DNA from: Lojkania enalia
Lineage: Eukaryota > Ascomycota > Dothideomycetes > Pleosporales
Length of the DNA stretch: 64,000 bases
Direction of reading: 5' to 3'
Assembly: GCA_010094045.1 (NCBI GenBank)
Contig: ML986656.1
Span: 87,238-151,237, forward strand
The notes below the pieces were generated by a model, which was given only the letters and a program-made list of their open reading frames with translations, made no database searches and had not been told where the DNA came from. Within the stretch, counting starts at the first letter, position 1. The number at the start of each line of letters is the position of its first letter. Positions 45,164 to 54,373 of the stretch are shown one piece after another. The position numbers and the translations under genes were made by a program.

Positions 45164-46197
45164 GTCAGTGCCTGGGCTGCCGAGCGGTCGAGGGTTTGAA
45201 TCGCAGAGTCACAGTTTGTCTTCTGCGCGCGGGCGGGATGCTGGACACCATACTGCGGCATGTCACGCCGAGAGACTAGTGCAGGTGGTGGCTGTCCCCC
45301 AGGTTCCTAGGTCGCCGTACTGATGATGATCCCTCTCCTCCGCCAACAGTGCAGTGGACCTTTGAAACCCGAATTTGCATTTGTTTCCATATCCGGCCCT
45401 ACGGACGGGCTCTTCCCTCCCAATCGCCAGTTGCTGCAAGCTGGCTCGCTGTATCGTATCAGGCAGGAGTCCCGTCTCGTCTGCCTACTCCTTCCGGTGA
45501 TGGCCAACTCAGGGCTCTTTGCCAACCACTCCAAGCCTGGCTTTCAGTCAAATTCCTCACCGTGGCCCAGCGCCAGCGGCCCGCACAACCCGAACTTGAT
45601 TGCCCTCAGCTTCCAGTGTTTGGATCATTGCTCGAAACTTAGCATGTCTCCTTCCAAACAATGTGTCTACTATTGGTGGAATAGTCCCGATTTGACGTTT
45701 CATCTATCCTGGAAATCATGCATCTCAGTCCGATTCACCAACTTTAGATCCAATTTTAGATTTCTTGACACTTTACTTCAATTTCACGTCGACTTCGTCT
45801 ATCATTAATGACTCTGAACCTATTATCGTGTTGAACGCCCAGGAAGTCTGCGTCCGTGCTTTGGTTTATACCCAATCTTTCGCTTCTCTGTTCTGCTCTG
45901 TTCCCATAGTGTTTCGTCCAGTGCACATATGTTCGACACTTTTGGCACTAGTAATGCACCACAGGAGGCTATATACAGTGTCATCTTAACAAAATACATT
46001 TCAAATGAATACTAGCTTCTGTGTTTCTGTCATACCTGCTTTCTGTTCGATTCTCCCTTATTCTTAATACAAAAAGCTCGCGTCTTCTGCTCTTGGGTAT
46101 CTAATCAATATATAACCAGAAAAACCATGGGACCATTTCTATACACAATCCCTTTTGAACCAAACAAGAACTTATACCACCTAAAAATCCTCGGATA
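45164..46197. promoter_or_regulatory. Upstream region of the Zn2Cys6 regulator
   Basis: The 1.03 kb between the regulator's start and the stop codon of the pepsin-like gene (both minus) is expected to hold the promoter and leader. An open plus-strand frame (45323-45808) shows no domain and is treated as chance. Confidence 0.45.
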
Positions 46198-47847
46198 TTA
46201 GGTGTATATATGTCCATTCCGCATTTCCACCCTTGACTTTCTGACGCTCGAAAGTCTGGTCGCTGGTAACTCATGTATGACCATGCTTCCGGCCACCTCC
46301 GATATTTGATGTCTATGCGTCTGCAACACGGGCGGTGCAGGCGGCGGCGGCGGCGGTGGTGGTGGTATAGGGGGGGAAATCGTTCCGCTCATCTCTGAGA
46401 CCGACTTCCACGATCTTCGTCGCCTGCGCCTCAGTACGAAGAAGGCCAGGCCACCGATCAGTGCCACACCACCCACACCTCCAGCTACCCCACCAGCAAT
46501 TGCAGCGGTCCTCCTTGCATTTGCAGCGTCTGCGGCCGAGGGAGATGGAATTGAAGGGCCTTGTGGAGTATCTGGAGTTGGGGTGCATATTGTTGTAGGG
46601 TTTGGCGGGACGTCTTGCAAGTCCGCGGTGACCGCAGGAGCAAGCTTGAACTCGCTATTTGCGTAGTCGACCATAAGGTAATTGAAGGTTAAAAACATGG
46701 CACCAAGCGTGACGTCGACGTCGTTAGGATTTTCGTCCCGGGTATCAGCAACGAAAGCTTCGACAACACTATCATTGGTTATAGCAAATCGACCATTTTT
46801 ATCAGATCCTCGTAGGGGTGCAAATAGCTCCTCGTTGGGGATTATCGCCTCGTAACCGCTCGACAAAGTAATCTTGAGATCGCCCGTAGGCCGGTTCAAT
46901 ACATCATAGTGCATTTTATTTGGGAATAGAGTCTCATCCTGGCCGGTACAGAGCGCGAAATTTGTAGCCACGGTAGGAGGGAAGAAAAACCGCTGAGCTG
47001 AAGGCTCAATACAAGCAACTATGGCATCGCTGGCGGCATCCATCAATGGGACATTGGCATAGCTTATGCCAGTTATTGTAACTTGAAGAGGACATGCTCT
47101 CTCGAGACTCCAGTTCCCGACTGGAAAGGTTGTGAAATCGGACGAAGAGTTGACGCGGGCCTGATCATAGCCGCCGATGATGAGCATTCCATCTCGTGGA
47201 TCAATGCCTCGACTCCCAGGCCACAGGCCAAAGACTTGTGAAGGCGCCACGCCGCCTTCAACGGCCGCACTCAGGAAAGAAGAATTTGTCCCTAGAGGGA
47301 GACCGGATTGAGTACCTACAATCAATTAGCGGAGGTTAGGTCGGTGAGATTGATTGCACTTACCCATAAATTCCCCGCTCTCCATAACAAGCGGAAAGCC
47401 AATCGCATCTCCCTGACGCTGGAACCCTACGTTGTCGTTAAAGTACAAGTACGCGCTTTGGTCATTCTCGTCGTCGATTGCACTCCCATTCCACTGGTCC
47501 TTGATGGTTTTCATAAATGTCTCTGACTGTGAAAGATCAAAGCCGCCGCCTAGGCTCCCGATGCAAGTGTTATTAGTTGCACCCGCGGAACCGCAATTCA
47601 AGACATTGTTAATCCTTGTGTTATTCAATGTCGTGGACGGGCGAAATGAGAAAATCTGGTACGGCGAGCCGATTCCAAGTTCGATGCCGCGAGTGACACC
47701 GAGTCCATCTTGTGTGACTGTTATGTTGGACCAGACGAGGGTCAATGGGGGGATGTCGCACTGGCTTATGACGAGGTTGGACAGTGCGAGACTAGATATG
47801 ACAAGGTTCAAGTGAAAAATGCGAAATGACAGCCATATTCCCGCCAT
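46198..47847 (-). CDS. Membrane-anchored pepsin-fold protein, catalytically degenerate
   Basis: Two exons, 47847-47364 and 47315-46198 (1,602 nt; 48-nt intron), give 533 residues. A hydrophobic N-terminus (about 7-27) is the secretion signal. The A1 (pepsin-like) fold is recognisable from LGIGSPYQIFSFRPSTT, VFGLWPGSRGIDPRDGMLIIGGYD, and LGAMFLTFNYLMVDYANSEFKLA. Many N-glycosylation sites occur. The catalytic DTG triads are lost: the first is replaced by FRPSTT and the second reads DAAS. A Ser/Pro linker leads to one transmembrane helix (about 432-456), an Arg-rich stop-transfer RRRRRR, and a cytosolic tail with a polyproline run (PPIPPPPPPPPPAPP). This looks like a cell-surface binding or sensing protein derived from an aspartic protease. 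Its ligand is unknown. Confidence 0.85.
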
Positions 47848-48564
47848 TGAGGCGAGTGGTAGAGGTGCTCACAGCTTTACGCTGTCAATTGAGCTATTCA
47901 TCAGAACAAAAGTGCCCTTGGAAGAGCAAAAGAGAGGAAATGGAGCGAAGGAAGAACTGCGACGCTTTTGAATCCTGAGGCTAGAAGGATGTCTTGCGCG
48001 CAGTGGCCCCCGTTGCTGGGCGTGGGTAGTAGCTCCATGATAGCGGCATGAATTGCAATTGGCAGTCATTTAGACACGAGGGGAAGGGGCGCTGTATTCT
48101 GCTGCATAGTATCCGAAACACACAAGGAGTAAGGGAACTAATTCCGCTCATGGACTCCGTAAATCGGGAGTGCTTGCCCTCTTTCCAACCATGTAGCCTT
48201 GCAAAATGGGCCCCATCACACCCAAACCTACGGACTAGGGGGCACCGAACGCGGGGTGCAAGAGTAGGACCGGAGCACTTGAGAGCTAAGTTATTGAGCG
48301 GGTGAGAGATGCAGAAGTGGAGTTTGAGGTTCATGTTTGAAGTTTGTCGAACTAGTCCGAGCGAGAAGGATCAACATTTCTCATTGGCTGAGCATTAATA
48401 TTGAAGTGCGGCCTGTCGGTTTGAGCTGCACGTCGGATTGCCTTGCATGCTCCTTATCCTTGCCTTAATCCTTCCGTTCTGCACCGGCGTTTTCAGTGAA
48501 AGATCCTTCACTAACCACCATCGTCCGTCCTTGCCTAGGACCGGAAGCTACAAGTTTCAACGTC
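47848..48564. promoter_or_regulatory. Upstream region of the pepsin-fold gene
   Basis: This intergenic stretch lies between two minus-strand genes. No distinct element is recognised. Confidence 0.4.
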
Positions 48565-49199
48565 TCAACCGGATATTGCTCCGCGCTTGAGTTTGAATGC
48601 CTCTAACTTTATGGCTTTGTTTAGAGGAGTGATGTAACTTAGAACAACTTCCCCAGCCTTCCCATTAGCAACCTGTTCTTCGGTTGCAAAGAGATAATTC
48701 TGGTGTTCGACTGGATCTAAAACAACCTCCATGTCTTTGACTTCCACTTCAAAAATGATTTTATGCCAGTTCACAGGCTTCCCGGTCCGCTTAGATACTT
48801 CGTTCCAGTCGAACACGCCCACTTTTCTCACTATCCTTTTAGTGTCTAGCCCTGCCTCTTCTCTGAGCTCTCTGACGACTGCGTGGAGGACGGTCTCGTC
48901 GGTATCATCCACTTTGCCTCCTGGGATTTCCTGATAGCTTGTCAAGACTTGTCTAGATAATAAGGGGCAATTTTGTTGCGTACCCAAAAATTAGGGAAGG
49001 CCTTTTCATCGGCGGCACGTTGGACAAGTAGCATCCGTCCCTCGCTGTTAAATACCACAGCTCCAACTGCAAGTATGTTGTGCTGTGGGTTCCGTTCAAT
49101 GAATACCCTATCTGGTACCATGTACTCTTGCAAGTCGGGTGGGGCTTCAAAGGGAGATTTGGAATCAGTCCTTGTTGTAGGTGGAGCTCCTGCTGCCAT
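48565..49199 (-). CDS. Nudix hydrolase
   Basis: Two exons, 49199-48984 and 48930-48565 (582 nt; 53-nt intron), give 193 residues. Nudix enzymes cleave nucleoside diphosphates linked to other groups, often to sanitise or regulate nucleotide pools. The Nudix box spans the exon 2 start: GGKVDDTDETVLHAVVRELR, then EEAGL, supplying the REUXEEXGU metal site (R92, E93, E96, E97). The spacing before the first glutamate is one residue longer than the canonical GX5E. The strand before the box, NILAVGAVVFNSEGRMLLVQR, is typical. No signal or membrane segment. The substrate cannot be told from sequence. It is divergent from the disordered nuclear-type protein gene. Confidence 0.88.
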
Positions 49200-49688
49200 G
49201 GCTAATCTAGCCGGATAAGTAACTGTAGGATTCTTTAAGATTAAAATTGTTTTGATGGAGAATCATCGAGGGCAGCCTGTTTTAAGTCCCGCGAGCAAAT
49301 ATCGCTGCCTAGGCTGAGCCTCAGCCTTTTCACGCTTTCTGGTTAGTCTAAATAGTCACCAAGGTATTTTTGATTTTACGGGTCTATGTTTTACAATGGA
49401 GCAATGCGTTTTCTTCCTACCAAATGCAAACTATACGATTATCTATGTACCCACATTACCAAGGGTGGGGAAAGAATCTCGACCCGGCGGAAGGGCCTCG
49501 CTAGAGCTTGCGCACGCGCCAACAGTGGAATCCAAACAGTGGATGACGCGCTTAACACCCACACGACAGCTTTAAACTTCTCTCCAATCGCCCATTCCAA
49601 CAATCCGCTCTCTGAATAGCGACGCGCTCATTCAGCTGCGCATGATAACGCATTATTGGTATACGCCTGCGCACATCCCCATATCGGT
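49200..49688. promoter_or_regulatory. Divergent promoter with ACGCG cores
   Basis: This 489-bp region separates the Nudix gene (minus) and the disordered-protein gene (plus). ACGCG occurs at 49514-49518, 49546-49550 and 49622-49626, all within 180 bp of the plus-strand start. ACGCG is the core of the MluI cell-cycle box bound by MBF in yeasts; a cell-cycle role here is inference. Confidence 0.4.
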
Positions 49689-51311
49689 ATGCCGCGTCCC
49701 AAGAGGACCAAAGTCGGGTCGACGACCACGCGCATCGCGAAACACCCAATCGCTGCCAAACCTATCCCAGAACCGCAGAAGGGCAAGAAAACCTCGGATA
49801 TCATCGATAGCTTCAGCGATGATAGCGATGGACTAGTATTCAAATCATCTCGCATACGGGAGAGGATGCCGTGGGAGCCGAAGCCCCAGAATGGCGTGGA
49901 TTTAACCATGACTGGGGGACTTCCGCTAGAAGACAAGGACACCGGCAAACAGCAAAGCAAAGAGGCCTCTCCACGAGCAGTCATAATATCTAGTCGTTAT
50001 CGCACACCCAGTTCAAATGCATCAAGGAAGACGCAGTCCGGTATCCGCAGCGCGAAAAGCAAGACCAACAATTACTCACCTGCCCAATCTCGGCTAGATA
50101 ATTCTAAGTCGCACGATACCTCCAGTCGCCTTGATGATAGTTTAGACTTGAGCTTCGGTTCCCTGGATTCCGAGTCCCCTGCCCGTGGAATTCGTCCACC
50201 GTCGATCATGAAAGTTGGTGGAACGCCAGCACACGAGACATCGATCCTGGCCCTGACCAACTTCAGACGAAGATCTAGACAGCCCAGTCTTCTGCGCATG
50301 GTACATCAAACAACTGACATGGAGGACAACGACTTAGATGATTTGGATGACCTAGATGACTTCCATCCAGCGGATGAGTCTACCCCACTTCATCTGCAAA
50401 AAGGTGGCTCGAGGGAGGATGCAATTGATAACAGCGGATTGAGCTTGTATAGCGCTTCTTCCCAAAGGAAAAAGCGCAAAATACCACCCCCAGTGATACA
50501 GGTACCTCGTTCTTCGCCACCATTTGACCCTCCATCAGGCGCTGATGTGGAGGATTCACAACGATCATTGTCTCCAAGTTTATCCGATAATATTATTGAG
50601 AGTCAAGAAGTGGGCACAGAGGAAGAAGTACCAGTGGATCCAGAGATTATGAGCGAGACCATGGCACCTCCTAGATCCAGTAGCCCTCCTGCTGATAACG
50701 TTGAAGACTCTCCAGAACCCACTAAACGGAGGAGAACGCAGAGGCAACTCCAGAAGGCTGACGATCACCCTGGTTTAGAAGATGAAGAGCTAGATTCCAA
50801 GCCAAAGTCGAAGACGAGGCTAAAGGTGAAGACCCATGCTATCTCCACAGCAAAGCTCCAGGCTTTACTTCCACGGCGGCGCGTGAATCTCCCCAAAGAG
50901 CAGGACGAGTACGATTTGCAGACTTCAGATGATAATACAACGCCGCCTGACTCCGATCAAGATGAACTTCAGCTCCCACTGCCTCGCAGGGCCCCTGCTT
51001 TCCGCAAGACAATGTCCTTAAAAACAAACAGAAACACCCGCAAAGGGAGGAAGCCAGCTTTGGCTATGCAAACCACAAAGAAGATTACAAGAACATACGG
51101 AGCCCGACGTACTTCTTCTGACAAGGAGAATGACAGTACATTAGCAGGGGAGGAGGCATCAGAGGATACAGAGAGTACCATAGCCCCTGTGGTGCCCCTG
51201 TCGAAGTCAAATCTAGCAGCTATTGCAAATAAATTTAAGGAGGTGGATGCATGGGAAATGGAGTTCGAGAGCGTCGACATGCCCGGCGACAGCTCGAGTC
51301 CTTGGCGATAA
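49689..51311 (+). CDS. Large disordered, nuclear-type protein, unrecognised
   Basis: The preferred start (ATG 49689, MPRPKRTKVGS) gives 540 residues; an in-frame ATG at 49656 would add 11. The sequence is mostly Ser/Pro/Asp/Glu/Lys/Arg and probably disordered. Visible islands are ILALTNFRRRSRQPSLLRM (186-204), an acidic repeat DNDLDDLDDLDDFHPADE (about 213-230), nuclear-localisation-like clusters QRKKRKIPP and KRRRTQRQ, the segment ISTAKLQALLPRRRVNLP, KRTYG-like ITRTYGARRTSSDKEN, and a C-terminal EVDAWEMEFESVDM. The last three look like short conserved interaction motifs. DNA- or chromatin-linked function is likely from composition, but I do not recognise the family. No introns. Confidence 0.75.
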   Translation: MPRPKRTKVGSTTTRIAKHPIAAKPIPEPQKGKKTSDIIDSFSDDSDGLVFKSSRIRERMPWEPKPQNGVDLTMTGGLPLEDKDTGKQQSKEASPRAVIISSRYRTPSSNASRKTQSGIRSAKSKTNNYSPAQSRLDNSKSHDTSSRLDDSLDLSFGSLDSESPARGIRPPSIMKVGGTPAHETSILALTNFRRRSRQPSLLRMVHQTTDMEDNDLDDLDDLDDFHPADESTPLHLQKGGSREDAIDNSGLSLYSASSQRKKRKIPPPVIQVPRSSPPFDPPSGADVEDSQRSLSPSLSDNIIESQEVGTEEEVPVDPEIMSETMAPPRSSSPPADNVEDSPEPTKRRRTQRQLQKADDHPGLEDEELDSKPKSKTRLKVKTHAISTAKLQALLPRRRVNLPKEQDEYDLQTSDDNTTPPDSDQDELQLPLPRRAPAFRKTMSLKTNRNTRKGRKPALAMQTTKKITRTYGARRTSSDKENDSTLAGEEASEDTESTIAPVVPLSKSNLAAIANKFKEVDAWEMEFESVDMPGDSSSPWR

Positions 51312-52051
51312 GGCTCACTCATCCCTCTGTCATTTTAACTAGGCGTGTGGGTGTCATATCATGAACATGAATGAAACACCTTTGCAGGCGGAATAGGTCA
51401 AGTTGGGGCTGTTTGCATATTGCGGTCATGAATGTATTATTGGTCTTTTACGTTCGAGCAAGCACTTAGATGTGCACGCTGAGCCAACATGCGGTCATAC
51501 GACGATATGACAATCACATCTTTCACGATATATGAACTCAGAATTGCGGGTGACGTACTATGGCATCGTAAATATAGATTGTCCAATCAAAGCCAATGTA
51601 GGCCGAGTGCCGAGAAGATGCCGATTCGAGAGTCGCCCAGGGGGCCAAACGCCATCTGGCATTACCCCAAAAGAATCCCGGAGCTGCTCAGGCGGATGCA
51701 ATAGCGTAGGGCGGATGCAATAGCGTAGGGCGGATTGCAATAGGTGCTGATCGGTTGGAGCTGAGAGTAATTCCGTCCCTTGATGTACGGATTCTACTGC
51801 GGTGTCCATCCACGTCCATGCCAACCTTGGAATGACGAGGCCTTGACCGGCGCACGGCCGTCTATCACCCGCGGCGGCGTCAACGTCCTCAGTCCCTTCT
51901 TCAATAACCCTCTACCCACGTTTAGCATTTCCGTGCGCCCAAACATCCCAATAATGTCCCAGTGACTTCATGCCATGCTCTTTTCCGATTACCGCAACCG
52001 CCTATCCTATGCTGCTCCCCGTTCCTCGATTCCGCCCGGCTCCCATAGGCC
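51312..52051. other. Intergenic with tandem repeat
   Basis: This 740-bp stretch separates two plus-strand genes and holds the tandem 19-mer at 51692-51743. No other feature is seen. Confidence 0.5.
51692..51743. repeat. 19-bp tandem repeat
   Basis: The unit GCGGATGCAATAGCGTAGG occurs twice perfectly (51692-51710 and 51711-51729), followed by a 14-bp partial copy with one inserted T. Confidence 0.9.
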
Positions 52052-53863
52052 ATGAACCCCACCAATGCTCCGACTTCATCCAAGAGCAGCTCCACCCTCG
52101 CCACCTCTTCGTTGCGCCCTCGCGTACGACGCTTGATATCTGTCGATGATGAGGTAGATGCAACTTCTGGCAGCGAAGCCGGCCAGACGCCCGCAGGCTC
52201 ACGGACTGCTTCTCCTATTCCGCGCTCTCGCACTCCACGCTCAACCGCAACATCGAACCCGTCATCCTCATTCCGATCTCTCAGCGTACAACCCCCTAAG
52301 ATCACTCGGGATACATCTGCAGCATTCTCTGGCTTGCTGGGTAACTCTTGGTCAGCAATCCAAGGGCTGGCAACAAACGTATTGGGCAACGACTTCGCGC
52401 CAAAAGACACTCTCACAAGCAGACGGAAGCCGGCATTATCCGCACATAGACGTACATCAAGTAGCGCTCCTCCAAAGCAATGGGGTCCCCCGGCCTCTTC
52501 GATCTCGAACATTGGCGCCGGGTCGCAGGAGGAAAGGGAGAGCATGGTTCGGACAATGAAGCGTAAGGACCTGCTCACGGCCAGCGAGCATTTGGTGCCT
52601 GATTCCGTTGGCCGTGTAAAGCGCAGGAGTTCCGATGAGCGATTAAGTGCCTCCGCGCCTCCCGGAGAAAATGACGATCGAGATGCTCTAGTTTATATTC
52701 ACAACGTTCAACCTCAGGATACCCTTGCCGGCATTAGTATCAAGTTCAATTGCCAGCCGGCGATATTAAGGAAAGTTAATCGGATGTGGCCAAACGACAC
52801 AGTACAGTCAAAAGACACTATCATCCTGCCGGTGGATGCTTGTGGAGTGAAAGGACGGCCTGTATCGGGGCCGCACGCACATCCAGAGGATCTTCTACTG
52901 GGTGAATACGGAGATAGTGCAAATGGCACTAGTACAGACTCTAGCCTAGTGAATGGGCGGGGGGCTCACAAAGACAAAGCCATAGAATCGACTCTCGAAT
53001 CTTCAGCCTCGCAATCCATCACGGAGCATGAGCAACCGTGGAAACACGACTCCTGGGTGCTACTACCCAACAACACTAATCCTACCGAGATTGGACGCAT
53101 ACCCCGTCGATCACTCGGCTTCTTTCCACCCGCCAGGCGGAAATCTCTCGCATTTTCCGATGCTTCTACACCTTCACCTTCCATTGATTTACCGCGCTCA
53201 TCAACCTCAACGACCCCGCTCACAAGCTCCCCAAATGCGCGACCTTCTACCAGTAGAGAATTATTTTCTAGACCGCAAGGGCGCCATCGCAGCCTCTCGA
53301 ATTTTTCACTCCATGGCCCTGGCGGAGTCGGCACAATGGGCAAGAACGTCCGGAGTCCAGGGCCGGCACAGGATGGCTTAAACAAGCTTTTCGCCTCACA
53401 TTTACCAAACGTAGCACCGCCTCCAGGACAGGAGTATTTTACGCCTTGGGCTCCGAGCCTATTAGATCCCGATACGGGGACTACCGTTCAGTACGGCGGT
53501 TCAGGCGCTCGGACTCCTATAGGCAGCACAGGCATCGATTTCCAGGAAGTTGGGGGAGCCATTGAGGGGTGGATGCGGAAAGTGGCTTCCCAGGCATCGA
53601 AAATGCTGACAGAACCATCGACCCCTGGGCAAGGGAAACGATCTGCTGTTCCTATAATTGGCGCTGTTGGAGGCGATCTGGGCGATTTAATTGAGCTTAG
53701 AGATGATGCTTTTGAAACAGGCGGTGATGAGGGGGATAGGGGGAGGTCAGGGAGAGACGATTCATTGATATCAATATCAGAGCAGGATCAGAGTGCAAGG
53801 TCTGATATTAACCTTGTAGTTCGTGATAGGGGAAAGAAAGGTGAAGGCAGCAAGACAGATTGA
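52052..53863 (+). CDS. Intracellular LysM-domain protein
   Basis: The single-exon, 603-residue protein has one LysM motif at about 214-262: YIHNVQPQDTLAGISIKFN, then AILRKVNRMWPND and DTIILPV. LysM modules usually bind chitin or peptidoglycan outside the cell. This protein lacks a signal peptide: its N-terminus is Ser/Thr/Pro-rich and basic (RPRVRRLISVDDE), so a cytosolic role is expected, as for the eukaryotic LysM proteins related to TLDc/OXR families. The rest is low-complexity Ser/Pro sequence with conserved-looking segments AAFSGLLGNSWSAIQGLATN (90-109), SWVLLPNN, GRIPRRSLGFFPP and the acidic/Arg C-terminus. It is convergent with the LTA4-hydrolase gene. Function beyond the fold is unknown. 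Confidence 0.85.
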   Translation: MNPTNAPTSSKSSSTLATSSLRPRVRRLISVDDEVDATSGSEAGQTPAGSRTASPIPRSRTPRSTATSNPSSSFRSLSVQPPKITRDTSAAFSGLLGNSWSAIQGLATNVLGNDFAPKDTLTSRRKPALSAHRRTSSSAPPKQWGPPASSISNIGAGSQEERESMVRTMKRKDLLTASEHLVPDSVGRVKRRSSDERLSASAPPGENDDRDALVYIHNVQPQDTLAGISIKFNCQPAILRKVNRMWPNDTVQSKDTIILPVDACGVKGRPVSGPHAHPEDLLLGEYGDSANGTSTDSSLVNGRGAHKDKAIESTLESSASQSITEHEQPWKHDSWVLLPNNTNPTEIGRIPRRSLGFFPPARRKSLAFSDASTPSPSIDLPRSSTSTTPLTSSPNARPSTSRELFSRPQGRHRSLSNFSLHGPGGVGTMGKNVRSPGPAQDGLNKLFASHLPNVAPPPGQEYFTPWAPSLLDPDTGTTVQYGGSGARTPIGSTGIDFQEVGGAIEGWMRKVASQASKMLTEPSTPGQGKRSAVPIIGAVGGDLGDLIELRDDAFETGGDEGDRGRSGRDDSLISISEQDQSARSDINLVVRDRGKKGEGSKTD

Positions 53864-54373
53864 GTTGATTGAGTATAGGCACAGCAACCTACTTTTGGAA
53901 CTAGGGTCGCATTGGAAGCGTCGCTGGAGTTCAAATTATAAGTGGGTCTTATGGGGTTTTACTTGTGTTTTTTCAGATAAAGGCTTGCTTTTGTTATATG
54001 CCTGCCGGAATCATATCTTTGAGCTTCTATGTGCATATCCTTACGGTATGTGGTAGTAGCTAAGATGCCTCATCATGTTTCTTTCTTGGCCATCTCTAGT
54101 ACCTGTTTAGACTTTAGCTGGTAGCCCTCCAATTCCAAGTGATTCAAATCGATAATCGATTCTCATAATAAAAAGGGGTGTCACTTTTACATCTTAGAGC
54201 CGGCACAAATGCTGTAAGAATTGCTACTTGAATAATATTGATATACTGTTATGGTTTACCCTCTTTTCCCGTATAATGGGCTTTTCTACGATGCTGATTG
54301 TTATAGATGACCCTTCTTCTAGTATGTACCGAGGTATGAAGTGACGATGGCTCGCGCTTCGCAGTATCTACAC
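53864..54373. other. Convergent intergenic region
   Basis: This holds the 3' flanks of the LysM gene (plus) and the LTA4-hydrolase gene (minus). It is AT-rich and no feature stands out. Confidence 0.5.

Noticed and set aside
44905..45261. Minus-strand frame starting MPQYGVQHP as the N-terminus of the Zn2Cys6 protein
   Set aside because: It reads through a well-formed intron (GTACGT...GCTAAC...GAGCAG); the spliced start MSGEHSFMASSGTPP fits the family better.
45323..45808. 161-codon plus-strand frame upstream of the Zn2Cys6 gene
   Set aside because: No domain or coding pattern; lies in the expected promoter and leader of the minus-strand regulator.
51692..51743. CRISPR-like repeat
   Set aside because: Units abut without spacers; it is a plain tandem repeat in a eukaryotic genome.
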